Part shown: positions 48,995 to 60,820 of the stretch, one piece after another | How the letters are laid out: each line of letters starts with the position of its first letter | Position numbering within the stretch: the stretch's first letter is position 1 | NCBI GenBank assembly: GCA_902806575.1 | Contig: CADCXD010000004.1 | Coordinates: forward strand, 4,252,832-4,316,831 | Direction of reading: 5' to 3' | DNA length: 64,000 nt | Source of the DNA: Jackrogersella multiformis | Taxonomy: Eukaryota > Ascomycota > Sordariomycetes > Xylariales > Hypoxylaceae | The notes under the pieces: generated by a model | What the model saw: the letters and a program-made list of their open reading frames with translations, nothing else | What the model was told of the DNA's origin: nothing | Database searches by the model: none | Program-made: the position numbers and the translations under genes

Positions 48995-51948
48995 ATGATG
49001 GCAGCTAGTATAGGACCGGGTGGTTTTCATCCAGGAATGCAGCAGCACCCCGGCGTTCATCCGGGTCATCCCATGAGCGCTCCGGGCATGGCTCACAATC
49101 CAAGCCAGCCGGGCGCCCAGCCGGGAATGCCTCCTCAGATGGCCGCTCATATGGCAGTATCCGGACCCGGTGGACAGGTCAATCCCGCAGCCATGATGGG
49201 AGGTATGCCTCCTGGCGCCGGCGGCCCGAATGCTCACGCTCTACAACATCTAAATCCCCAGCAGCAGATGTTTCAACAACAACAGTTTGCATGTGAGTTT
49301 AAACAACCAAGTCCTAGGTTCTAGTCTCTAGGTAGTCTAGTCCCGCCCCTTGTCTACCTAGGTAGTCCCTAGCCACCGACAGCTACCAAAAGCTAACGAC
49401 TGGTGTGTCATGTATTGTACGTGTTCGTGTTCCGCTAACAAAACCCGCGCCTACGCAGTAGCAGCTCAAAATCCTCAGATGCTCGCCCAGATGCAGCAGC
49501 AGCAGCAGAGGATGCTCCATCAGCAGAGGCAGGCCATGCTGCAGCAGCAGCAGATGTATGGTAGCATGCCCATGAACATGCAGGGGATGAATATAGCCAA
49601 TATGACAGCAGCTCAGTTCCAAGCGATGAGGAGTAACGCGAATATGCAACGAGTCGGCATACCTCAGCATCTTCAACCGGCGCATCTCGCACAACAAGGG
49701 CAACATCAAAATCCACAGCATGCTCAGGTAATGATGTTCCTCCTACGCGCTTTAATATCCCCGTTTCCGATTTCTCTTCTTCTCAATGCTAACTAACATT
49801 CTTCTTGTCTACAGCACATGCTCGCGCAGCAATTAGCAATGCAACAACACCAAGCCCAACAGCAAGCCAATAATCAGATGCATCAAGGCAACCAGCCCGG
49901 TCATCCCGGACAGATGACACCCCAGCAACTCCAGCTGCAACAGGCCCAGCTAGCTCAGCCTATGGCACAGCAGGTCACGCAAGGTCCCCAAAGCCAAGGG
50001 CATCAAGCACAACCCCAACCGCAAGGGCAACCGCAACAACAAGGACAGCAGCCGCAGCCGCAGCAGCAGCCGGGACAGCAACAACCCGGTCCGCAGCCGG
50101 GCCAACATCCTCCGCCGAATTCCCAAGGCCCACAGAGAGCCCCGACGCCGGCCGTTGCACAACCGAATCAACCACAAAACCAAGGTCCGAACTCTGCTCA
50201 GGGCAATCAGCCGCAGCATCCCCAGGGTCAGGGTCAGCCACCGAACGGCCAGCAAAATCAACCTCAACAGCCTACTACGCAGGCATTACAGGCGAGCCAG
50301 CATCTCCAACTCCCAAACAGCATACAGCAGCAGTTGCTGCACCAGCAACAACAACACAAGAACGATGGTATGAAGGGCCATTGTCTATTAAAACTGCTCC
50401 AATTCGGTGAACATCTCAGCGGATATCCTGTCGGTGCCCCCCTCTTTTCTATCTTTTTTTATATACTAGCAACTCCATCCTCGCCATAGTTCAACCCCCT
50501 ACCCGCCGATTATTGCCCCCGCAATTAAAAAAAATATATTACTAACGTACTACATTTTATAGGGCTCGAGAACGAAAGATGATCTATCGTACTGGAACAA
50601 TTTTGTGGCGCAATTCTTCTCGCCCAGGGGGGTCTTTCGGCTTTCTCTATTCTACATCGGCACCGACCCCGCGAACGAAGAACATGTGGACAAGCAGCAT
50701 GAGATAACGCAGCCTGCACTGGCGCGATATTTTCATACTCACTTCGAGAGCGGCATCAGGAGAATCAATCTAACCTTCGAGAAGGGCATTACCGACAGGC
50801 CGTTACCAAACGGCTGCCACTTCATCGAAAACCAGAAGGCGAACCTAACTTACTGGTTCGACAACTCGCATGTAGGTTGCGCCGCGAATCATGGTGCCTC
50901 CCCTGGATCAAGTAGCAAAGACTCTAACTGTGTAATCAGGTCGTCGCGTCGGGAACTCTCCGAGCTCAGTTTGACAGCGAACAAAAATTAGAGCTCTTAG
51001 AATTTATCACGCAAGGCCACGAGGAGTATCACTCGAGAAAGATGGTCATTGAAGCAGCAAAGCCGGCACATAATTGGAATAAGGACTGGCTCAAGGTGAA
51101 CGGTCAAGACCCGCGATTATCTCCGGAGATGAGCAAGAAGGGGAAAGCGAAATCAATGAAGTCACCTCAAGCCCCGCCCCCTGATATCGATCTGCCTCAG
51201 TCGGCCGTCAAACAAAATATAGGCATAACAGAAGCCGTGTTCCAATTCCTCGAGGTACGAGTCTTTATTTCCTCCGTGGTAGCGCATATATATACTCACG
51301 CTAACTTGATGATCTAGATTATTGAAGTTGTCGGGCAAATGAATGTGAGTTCAACGATATATAAAGAATTTAACAACCACCCCCTTTTTAACAAGAGATG
51401 CTACGTCTCTTTTAGGAAGTGTTTCAAACTCGATCTAGTTACTGATTTATAACTTCGCCTAGCCATTGTTCAACTTCTACCACACACATCCCGGCCTCTC
51501 GCCTTATGCCGCGCTCGAGCAATACGTCAGCCAGAATATCACCAACGCTCCGCAGCAACCCGTGGTGAATGGACAGCCCCAAGGCAACGGCCCCCCTAAC
51601 CCACGAACGCTTGGTTTCGGCCAATTTCCCTTAGGAACTTCACCGACGGCTACTCACCTGCAGCTTCCAAACTCGCCTCACATTGGCAGTCCTGCGCAAG
51701 GACACATGCAAGCACCGGGCATGCAACTGCAGCAAAGCCAGCAAGGGACGAGCTCCGGCGGGCCCAGCGCCAATACAAGCCCAGCAAGTAATAAGCGGCG
51801 GAGACCCTCGACGGTTAAGACCGAGGAGGATAGCGGTGCACCAACACCCGCCAGTATCGGGGGACCTCAGGTCAACGGTGTCGCAATGGCTAGCAAAAAG
51901 CCCCCGACGCCTCGGTTACAGAAACGCGTGAAGGGCAATCCAGCGTGA
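48995..51948 (+). CDS. ptaB: PtaB/LDB1-type LIM-binding transcriptional coregulator
   Basis: Seven exons: 48995-49292, 49459-49727, 49815-50429, 50563-50871, 50940-51254, 51318-51344 and 51463-51948, giving 772 residues. Residues 1 to about 365 are Gln/Pro/Met/Ala-rich (activation-type low complexity). The LIM-binding (LDB1/SEUSS) dimerisation domain covers about residues 372-635: MKGHCLLKLLQFGEHLSGYP, DDLSYWNNFVAQFFSPRGVF, ALARYFHTHFESGI and GHEEYHSRKMVIE. The tail has a nuclear-type basic stretch, NKRRRPS. Aspergillus PtaB and yeast Mfg1 work with the SomA/Flo8 regulator to control adhesion, biofilm and development. The intron 3 donor (GTCGGT) is weak but gives the expected GYP-GS join, and its branch site ACTAAC is perfect. 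One exon is only 27 nt. Confidence 0.92.
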
Positions 51949-54200
51949 AGCATCGCCCGCCCTTGGAATAAAGATATTTCGAGAAGGGAGACGGGAAAGG
52001 AAGTAAAAAAACCCAGCATATCGGCGTCGCCTCTTGATACGGAATTCTGTACTGTTGTTCGGTCTTGGCTCGGCTATTTTATATCACATCGGCAGGACGT
52101 TCAAGGCTTGCATTTTTGGGGGGGGGGGGGGGGTCCGGAAGGTTTGGAGGCTCAGCGATTCCCATCCACGATTGACGTTTCTGACAGCTCCGGACTAATT
52201 ATTTGATATATTTATTTAACTCATCCGTCGTCAGTGGAAAGCAAAGAAAAATCGGCGTTGGTCCATGGTTGTTCCATTTGATTCGAGCTTCTACTGGGGG
52301 TGGTCATCAGTGGATGCTGTGTTGTATTGAAGGAAATGTTATTAATTCCGGTGAAGCAGGGTTTTCAAGTATTCACCTCGTGTACGATATTCCTATTACC
52401 CCGTTTGCATAATGCTCTGTGGGAGCTTGCTATCCTTGGGGGTTTGTCTCATTTTCCCTCGTTGTTTGAAACAAAAATCGCCGGGCTGCTTGGAGTAGAA
52501 CTGAAGAGGAGCGCACAGGTAGAGCAACGCAAGCCGAGGCTTCCTATTCTTGGAAAAGGACAAGAAAAATGATGGCGAGAACTGGTCTACCAGTCTTTCT
52601 AAGTACGTCTATATGAAATGAAACGTGCGTCGTATATGACAACAACTTCCCAGCGGCCTAGGAGGTCTAGAGATAGAAAGGTGACATGCGTCTTATCATT
52701 ATACCTAATTACCCCTTACTTAGCTCTGGAGCCATAGGCCTTTTTACGCTTCGTTTTAAAGAGGACTTAGGTAATATTTACATTTTCACGGGTTTCTAGT
52801 GCCAGATAGGTCTAGCATAAGTTGAGGATTGTTAGAACAAATTTGTAATATGAAGTTTAAGAGACCTGTAGATGGATAGGTATATGTATATGCTTCCCTT
52901 AAAAGACAGGCTCGTTTGATATTTTATAACCATTTCCATGGCCGAGTGATTAGTTTTTCGTTTGGTTTGCCGACACGTTGAGGCATAGGTAAATTTGAAT
53001 TGCTCGGGAAAAGGCTTGTTAACATGGGGAGTACCTTCAAATAATATTTGCGGTATTCTGTGGAGAGTAGTGGAAGCCCAGGTCATGATGGATCGAGTTT
53101 TGTAGAAATCTCTACAAGTAGTAAGCCGTTACCTAAGATGTGACTTAGTCGTCGTGGGAATCGCCATAGGGTTTGATTTGATCCATTAAATATATATATA
53201 TCTCCTGTTAATATTCGTAATACAAGTGCTATCAACTAACTTGGACCATTTTGGGATTTAGTTTAGGTATTTTGCAATACAATATGCTAATGAGAAGATA
53301 AATCAGTCATCCTACCTAGGTAAGGAAATGAGGCAACACATCAGAGACCATTCCGTTCCTAGGTAGGTAGATATCGTTTGACCTATGTATCAACGGCGAC
53401 TCAGTAGATATAGTCCTGCATATACACGGTGTGCCTAAGCAAATTGAGATTATTGTCTAATATTCATATAAAACATAATGTTAAATATAATACCAGTTAT
53501 AAAATAGGGGTTGGCCCCTATCTAGGCCTGAGAGGTAGGTTGGACAGATGAATTCAATTATTGTACCATTTCTTGCCAAAGGCAAATGTCGTGTCTACTG
53601 CTTGATAAATCTTCTATTAGTTTAGGTGCCTGGTAATCCCTAATATTCACCAAATCTGTCAGATGGCCTGTTGCTTTATCACCTGTTCATTTGACCTGTG
53701 TTCTTGGTCTTGGTTGCGACAGGGAAATCAGCAAGTAGACAATCCAGCAGCTGATGAATTACATTAGTATGGTATCAGTATTAGGCATGGCATAAAACGG
53801 TAGATCTGGATCAATTCAAGGCAAGCTAGAGAAATCAACCACGACTAGGAAGCTATTATCTATCTATACTCATTAACCAATAGAAGAGAAACAAACCGAA
53901 TTTAGATAAGTCACACTGAGGTCTGCTGCATTGGAAGACGACTCCGGTGGACATAAGCCACAGTGGTATTGGTGATATGAGATCAAAGACTTGGGTAGCG
54001 TCATCTACACTTCTAGGACCATGACGCGACTGGTCGGGGAAGACGCAATTCTTATCAACCATCCGCTATGACTGTGCCCTCCTTATCCATAATTCATCGC
54101 CACTAATGATCACATCGTTGTCGTCCAGCCCAGAATAAACCATAACGCCGTTGAGGGTGAAGTTGCGAACAGGCTCTTTGCTCTTGCCCTTGCCCTTGCC
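51949..54200. other. 2.2 kb gene-free region
   Basis: PtaB 3' flank, a G16 homopolymer at 52118-52133 and AT-rich sequence with occasional CCTAGG palindromes (53312-53321, 53357-53366). Short frames present are not convincing. Confidence 0.5.
52118..52133. repeat. Poly-G tract (G16)
   Basis: An uninterrupted run of 16 G about 170 bp after the PtaB stop codon. The length may be unreliable in an assembly. Confidence 0.85.
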
Positions 54201-54910
54201 TTAGGCAGCCTCGCCGAACGTGTTCTCGCCCGAGTAGGTGATGTAAAGAAATCTAGACGGAGAAGGTGGTTAGTTCGCGACGGACGAGGGCAAGCTGGGA
54301 AGCGATGCACTTACCCATCCTCGTCTTTGTGCTCTTCGTAGATGCTGCTCATGAGAGCGGCGGTGGGAGGGAGAACCTCATCGACAAAGATGAAGATAGC
54401 CTTCTCAGGAGATAGCTTGATACGCTTCCGGATTACGTAGACGAACTGGCCTACGGTGAGATCTGCGGGCACCAGATACTTCTTCTTGTCGATGGTCGCA
54501 ATGTCGGACTTCTCGACCTTCTCACAGATCACCTAATTGCAGAAAGCACAAGTTAGAACTTGAGAGTACCAGGAGAGCAAACAAAGCAGTGATAAAGTGG
54601 AAATGAATGGACGGATGGTGATATGTTCGGGTCAGGAGAGGTGTCAACCATGACGGATGACCATCCCGAGTTGGTGGTTGCTTGAAAGAAGAGGACGACG
54701 GTGTAGAGGTCGATAGTAAGATAGATGATAGAAGAATGAACGAACGGAAGAACGAAGAAGCAAGCAAGCAAGCAAACAAACATATATGACAGGAGTAATT
54801 AATGGATAATGAATACATACCGGAATGCGGTCGGCGTACTTCTGGCGGATGCGTTCGGCTTCTGCCTTGCGCTTCTCGAAGGGGTGCTCATCCTTAAACT
54901 TGGATCGCAT
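54201..54910 (-). CDS. ATG8: Autophagy ubiquitin-like protein ATG8
   Basis: Exons 54821-54910, 54315-54532 and 54201-54252 give 119 residues. The sequence is near-invariant for the family: [20 protein letters not shown] at the start, [20 protein letters not shown] in the ubiquitin-like fold and SGENTFG at the end. Atg8 is cut by Atg4 after the terminal Gly (residue 116 here) and joined to phosphatidylethanolamine on autophagosomal membranes. The tail removed would be just Glu-Ala-Ala. Intron 1 is long for this locus (288 nt). The start ATG is fixed by the family's invariant N-terminus. Confidence 0.98.
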
Positions 54911-56447
54911 CTTGACGATATGTTTCCCAGTGCTGTAGCGGTAATGAAGAGATGAAAAGTGCGAGGCACTAGATATTACGATGATGTTTTCCGAATGAAA
55001 GATAGACGACCGGGTTGGAAAGAAGAATTAGGAAGATTAGCAATCCAGGCGATGATGACGACGATGAAAGGTGTTGAGAGTAAAACGTTTAGGTTGGAGG
55101 GTTTGAAAGTACAGGATCAGGTAGCTGAGTAGGTAGGTAGGTGGTAGGTAAGAGGTAGGTAAGTAGGTAGTTTGTACGTGGGGGGGTGGAGAGGGAAGAC
55201 TAGGGAAGTAGTAAGGACTATTAAGGAGGGACCGGGAGGAGTAAAACTTTAAAAGGGACCTTTTCTTCTTCTAAGGCAAGCCTCAATCCTCTAGTGAAGT
55301 GTAGGTGTACCTAGGTAGAAAAGTTGCAGGTGATTTGGCTTTCCACTTTCCAGGCTTTGATGACCAAAATACCGATGGTTCAGTTGCTCAAGTGACTGGG
55401 CTGAGCCACAGGGTTTAAACAGTCACCGATAAGCTTAGGTACCTACTAAGTACCTGCCTAGGCAGCTGTCTAGAGGGTACGCCTTTGCATACCTACCTAG
55501 GTACCTAGGAACCTAAGGCACCTTCCTGTAAGAGAGCCCTGGAGGTGTCCCACCGTATTGAATTCGCTGGTACATAACTAGGTTGCACTAATAGGACCTA
55601 GGTAGGTACATGCGCATGTACAATACTTGGAATTGGCGGGGCGGGACAAGGCGGGGCAAATCTGCAAGTATCGAGTAGCCGGTGAGTGACTAAAAGGAAC
55701 GTGACCGATCCGAAAAAGGATTAACGTAATCTGCTTTGCAGAATAAACCCGGTTTAATGGTGGTCAGAGCTTCCTACCTAGCTTAATTAATAATCTGAAG
55801 TTCGCAATTCTACCAGGTACCTAGGTAGGTACCTAACCGCCTGTCTATTTATGTATCTAGGTACCCTAATACGTTACTAACAATTTATAAGTATTTTATT
55901 ATTACCCATTTTTTATCACGGCATATCGTCACTTAATCATCACCCCCTAACTTATACAAATACATCATACCCTACCTACTAGGTTGTCAACTACTTAGGC
56001 TGCTAAGTAGTAAGTAACCAGGAACGTACCTAGGATAGAGAGAGAGACAAGTCTCAACGCCATCCTATTGATTCTTAACAAAGCACACTGGAATGACATC
56101 GAAAGAGAGAAGTAAAAGCCGATTGTTCGTGATATCTAAATCCGTAATCAGGTGTCTATCATGACCACCTTGACTTAGGTGAGGTTTGACTAAGATGTTT
56201 GATTAGGTACCTAGGTAGGTAAGCAGGCAAGACAGTATCGGGAGAATGAATTATTACTGCTTATTACTTACCGTATTGCTAAATGATAAATTGTAATATA
56301 GAATACCAGATGGAATACTAGAACTAACATCCCATTTCTATTCCCAGAAAAAAAACAAAAAAGGGAAGTGTTATTTTTATTGCTATATGACTTATTGTTT
56401 TTATTCACTGCAGAACAATGCTATGCTGCTTTCCTTTTTTCCTTTCC
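54911..56447. other. ATG8 promoter and AMA1 3' flank
   Basis: Contains GGTA repeats (55128-55170), CCTAGG palindromes (55433-55510, 55596-55610, 55815-55862, 56207-56220) and AT-rich sequence near 55870-55920. No gene is seen. Confidence 0.5.
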
Positions 56448-58531
56448 TCAGCGAATCACGTCACCCTCTTTGTCGATGCCCTCTCCCATCTCCAAGATGT
56501 CGCTCCTAGCTAGGACACCGCTGCCGAAGGTGGTCGCCTTGCGGCCCGCCGCCCAGACCTCATGGAACTTGACGCTTTCGTCACTGCTCGCTACGATGAT
56601 GCAACCTTCCTCGGCAGTACGGCTCTTCAGTCTCTCCTTGGTGCGATAAGTATCACTCGGGCCCCCTGGGTACGCGATGGCATACAGCGCGCGATGTTCG
56701 CCCTCCTACGGCACGGCAGCGACCTGCCGGCAATCTGGCCAGCTGAAAACGGCGATGCGGTATGGGTGGTCAGGCTGTGCGTACCCAAACGTCGCAGCGA
56801 TCTCCCGCCGAGTCGTGCTCCATATGAGAGACGTGACCTGCGCCGCAACCGATATGGTAGCGAGCGCGGCACCCGAATTTGTGTGATAGAAGTGAATGCA
56901 TTTGTCGTTAGAGCCACCCCCCGTGGCAATCAACCCCTGGCGCCACGGACAAAATGCTATGGCCTTGACGGCAGCCCCGTGACGCCATCGATGCTTCTCC
57001 GAGCCGGCTGGAAAATAGTTTATGGCAGACAGCTGATCGGGACAAGCAAAAACAGCCGCCGGGGACGAAGACGAAGCACCATCTCCCGGGTTCGCGCCAG
57101 ACAGCGGAGTGAGCCCCTTTTCGTTTTCAAGGGAGTTGACTAACGGTATCCCTGGAAGGCCTAGGTTCAGGCAATGCTTCGCGTCGGCGATGCTGTCCAC
57201 ATTGAAGAGACAGCATAGGTTGTCGTTGCCACCGGTGGCGAATTGCTCGCCGTCGAGAGACCAGGCGAGGCCGCATATCTGCTGAGAATGGACCTTGATG
57301 CGGGCAAGCAGTGTCATGGCGCCGCGCCAGTTTTCCCGAGCCACCTCCTAGGGCTCGGGCCACTCGATCGAATAGTAATAGATGTCGCCCATGTCGTCAC
57401 CTACGAGAAGGTCTTCCGTCTTGACCATGACGCCGGGATTCCGTTTGCTGCAAGAAGGTCGCGAGGTGGCGGTTGGACGCCAGGACAGGCAAGCTATCGG
57501 TTCAGGGTGATATGCTTCGAAGCGGGGGAGCAGACTGTCGAAGAGAGACACCAGGGAGAGCAGCCCGCTTGATCGACCGAATGCTAAGATCGACTTGCCT
57601 CCCTGGTCGGACGAGAATGCTACCGAAGTCAGCCACGATCCATCCTTGAGCCCCGTGTTTAGAAGCGTGACGCCCGAAGATTCCGACCAGCCGTAAAGCA
57701 GGTTGCCTAATCCCACGGCCAGCGTGTTGCATGTTCGAGAATACGCCATGATCGAGCAATAGAAGTCGTCTCGAAGACCCGGGGCATCTAGAACCCTGGA
57801 TTTTGTCAACGTCAGGACCGGAGACTAGCAGCTCAAGAGTCTACATACTTGAACGGTGCATTAGGAAGACATCGTTCTTCCTTTGGAATTTCTGCGGCCG
57901 CATAAGTCTCACCAAGCCTTCGGGATGCAGGGGACAGGGACGGCAGCGTACTTGGTAGATGATAATCGTTACTCCATTCGCTTCCCGTCCATATCGTTTT
58001 GACTTCTCGTAGTGACGGTCTGACTCTATGCTTGCAGCTAGGGAATGTGGAGTATCCGTCAAAGTCCAGGATTCGCTGGGCGCGGTCTATCTTTAGTGCC
58101 AGAGCGAGCCGGCCCTCGTGCTTCTCTTGCTCATCTTCGGATTTGGGCCGGACGTTCGAGAATGACGTGGTATAAAGGCGGGCATTCGTTCCGGAGCTCA
58201 CTCGCCGGCCGTGTCCGTCATCTACTCCGCCGGGGGCTAAGCCACCCACGGACCAGACGGCACCGTTGCTAACCTGTCGGTGTTCTAGGCTAAGGCTATG
58301 CAACCCTAGAATGGTACCAACACGTCGCTGGTTGCCATCAGATCGAGATCCCTGGCGGGGGGAAGCCGGGGCGGAACGCTTCGGCGTGAAGCAGAATACG
58401 TCGGAAGCTTCATCGTCAGTGCGATGTAGTCGTTCCGATGGTGACAACTCATGGGCTTGCTTGGTGGCTCGGAAACGGTCCCCAAGCGATACACGGAAGG
58501 ACACAAATCGGTCGGGCGACGCGATAGGCAT
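56448..58531 (-). CDS. AMA1: Meiosis-specific APC/C activator AMA1-like, with two in-frame UAG codons
   Basis: A Cdc20/Cdh1-family WD40 protein that activates the anaphase-promoting complex in meiosis and sporulation. Exons 57849-58531 and 56448-57795 (53-nt intron) form one frame of 676 codons plus a terminal TGA. A C-box-like motif, DRFVSFR, is at residues 7-13. The propeller begins PFKVLDAPGLRDDFYCSIMA (about residue 226) and includes VHSQQICGLAWSLDGEQFATG. The C-terminus is GDVIR, with the Ile-Arg tail that docks on the APC/C. Codons 377 (57348-57350) and 591 (56706-56708) are UAG. Protein similarity continues unbroken across and after both, with no other stop or shift. Unedited translation would keep the C-box but lose over half of the propeller and the IR tail. 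Editing-dependent expression is the favoured reading; a young pseudogene is the alternative. Confidence 0.9.
56706..56708 (-). other. Second in-frame UAG codon of AMA1 (codon 591), candidate A-to-I site
   Basis: Sits in CRQVAAVP-stop-EGEHRALY. Trp is expected from family knowledge. The A to be edited is at plus-strand coordinate 56707, with U before and G after it, the preferred fungal editing context. The nearest GT-AG pair that would remove it spans only 18 nt. Confidence 0.75.
57348..57350 (-). other. First in-frame UAG codon of AMA1 (codon 377), candidate A-to-I site
   Basis: Sits in YSIEWPEP-stop-EVARENW. Trp is expected at this position from family knowledge. The A to be edited is at 57349. 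Like the second site it is preceded by a Pro codon and followed by GAG. Confidence 0.75.
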
Positions 58532-59430
58532 GTTGAATAAAAGAAAGAAAGGAAGAAAGCTACCAATGCCATCGTCTAGGTAGAGAGAGAAAATGGAAAC
58601 AATAGGAATTAAGTGAGTTATACATTGGCAGACGTGGGGCTTGAGGTATATGCCGGGGGTTATACCAGCGCTCCTCCATGGTTAAGGAGGGTGAGAAGGG
58701 GATGAGGAGATGACGAAGGGGAAAACTCAAGGAAAGAACATGAGGGGAGGCTCTCGACATTCTAAGGTTAATTAAGTAGGCTGCTTCCTATTTCCTATTT
58801 CCCATCCCGTCTTTCCTATTTCTATGTTGAGAGTTACCTACATGTAGGTAATGTTCAAGTCTCATGAAAAACAGACCTTGGGTACTTTATTATACTTTGT
58901 ATGTTGTATCTAGTAGTTTTCCAGCCAAGTTGAAGCAGCTAGACCGGAATTTTACGACGGCTTTCTGGTGATTAGATGTCTATTGGAATATAGGTCTAAC
59001 GATGATATAAATTTATTATAGCGACGAGGATGTTGCCAGAGAAAGAATTATATTTTTTGAGTATTAACGGAGAAGGTCGAGGACATCTTAGTAGGTATCA
59101 TAAATTATGCAGAATATGGAATATTGCAATTACACATAGGTACATCTGCTATATGCATTTATTCTAAAATTGGCACTATCTACCGGGGCATTTATCTACC
59201 TACATATTGTAGTGTACACTACGCCGAGGTACGTACCTAGGTATCATGTAATCCCACTATCCCGCTCTTTTATCTTATCAATGGCACGTCATCGGCAGTA
59301 TTATATATAATATACCTAATACCTACATGTAGGTAGTTCTAACATCTACCGTCGAGATTCTTATACCTACCCAGGGTAATGAGCATGAATAAATCACACC
59401 TACCGTAATACCAAAAAACAACCTTTCGAT
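58532..59430. other. Divergent promoter between AMA1 and BET4
   Basis: AT-rich, with a few CCTAGG or TACATGTAGGTA elements (58838-58850, 59232-59243, 59320-59335). No gene is seen. An upstream AMA1 exon cannot be excluded. Confidence 0.45.
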
Positions 59431-60747
59431 ATGGATAGTGTACGTCTCACCGATAATATGGGCTGCTTCCGGTACATACTCCGAGAGAGTGTATATGTGC
59501 ATAGCTGACGGGTAGCAAGATAGCACGGCGCAGCTCGCACCCCTCGGATCGCCCGGACTGAAGAACATCGACGGCAAGAACTCGAAAAGATAAATAAGTA
59601 TCGCGAGCTCGAGGACTCTATCCGTGTTCGAGCCGAGGCGAGCAGCTACGACAACACCCTCTTCCAACTCACCTCGAAACTTCTCCGTCTCAACCCCGAA
59701 TACTACACGATATGGAACGTCCGTCGCCGCTGTCTAATCTCTGGATTGTTGTCCGGACAGTCGGATGGGTCGTCGCCCTCGAAGGCGTCGCCGACTACTT
59801 CTCGGAACGACACTACGAGTCCGTCTTCAGACTGCTCCTCAATCTCATCCCCGGCTGCGACCCAGCAAGACCGAGACTCCCCGACAGCTGGGAAGAATGG
59901 TACTATAGTTGACGGGTCCAAGGGAAGACACGGTGTAGAGGCGGATGTCGACATCTTACAATCCGAACTCGCCTTCACCATCCCACTTCTTCTCGAATTT
60001 CCTAAGTGTTACTGGATCTGGAAGTATCGTAGATGGCTCCTCGAGCAAGCCATCGCGAGACTGTCCGTGACGGCTGCTCGTAAGATTTGGGAGGACGAAC
60101 TCGCTTTGGCATCAAAGATGTTGACTAAAGACCGGCGCAATTTCCACGCATGGGGCTATAGGCGATACGTAGTGGCCGCGCTCGAGAGTCCTTCGCTAGG
60201 TGGGCAGAGCATGTTCGAGGACGAATTCGCCTACACTACGAAGATGATCCATGCCGACCTGTCGAACTTTTCGGCATGGCACAACCGAAGCCAACTTATA
60301 TTACGCCTGCTGGATGGACGTTGCGCCAATGACGCAGAAAGGAAGGCCTTTCTGGAGAACGAGCTGGGCCTTATCCGAGATGCCCTCAATGTCGGCCCCG
60401 AAGACCAAAGCCTCTGGTATTACCATCAATATATGGTATCACAAATCATCAATGTTACCGATAAAACCACTATATCCCCAGCTCTAACTATCGTAGAGAG
60501 GGCGGCCTATGTAAGAGAGGAGATCAACCAGATCAAGGATCTGCTGGAAGATTACGCTGATACGAAATGGATTTACGAGGCTTTACTGGAATATACTATC
60601 GCGCTGAAGGGCCTTGGAGAGCATGGAGATTTGGGTATCGAGATTGAAGATCCTAGCAAGTGGCTAGCAAATGTTCGATCACTGGATCCGATGCGAGCGG
60701 GTAGATGGAATGATGTAGAGAAGCAGCTAGGTACAACTCGGCATTAA
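59431..60747 (+). CDS. BET4: Rab geranylgeranyltransferase alpha subunit (BET4)
   Basis: Alpha subunit of type II protein geranylgeranyltransferase, which with Bet2 and the escort protein prenylates Rab GTPases. Model: exon 1 is only 9 nt (59431-59439, Met-Asp-Ser), then an 84-nt intron with GTACGT donor and GCTGAC branch, then exon 2 at 59524-60747. The total is 410 residues. Prenyltransferase alpha repeats with their W-x-x-R pattern are clear: PEYYTIWNVRRRCL, FPKCYWIWKYRRWLL, RRNFHAWGYRRYV, LSNFSAWHNRSQLI and DQSLWYYHQYMV. The 9-nt exon is chosen because the frame upstream of 59524 has a stop and lacks an ATG, and the join gives an M-x-S-H-G start like relatives. A Ser/Thr-rich insert (about residues 80-125) interrupts the repeats. 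Confidence 0.92.
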
Positions 60748-60820
60748 GCAACACGACAAACGCAACCTGTGCTTTTCTATTCCCTTTCGGTCGCCTTTGA
60801 TGTTTCCCCCTTGGTCTTCT

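Noticed and set aside
56706..57350. Introns that would remove the two UAG codons of AMA1
   Set aside because: Conserved protein sequence abuts both codons on each side. The only GT-AG pair near the second site spans 18 nt, and no pair fits the first.
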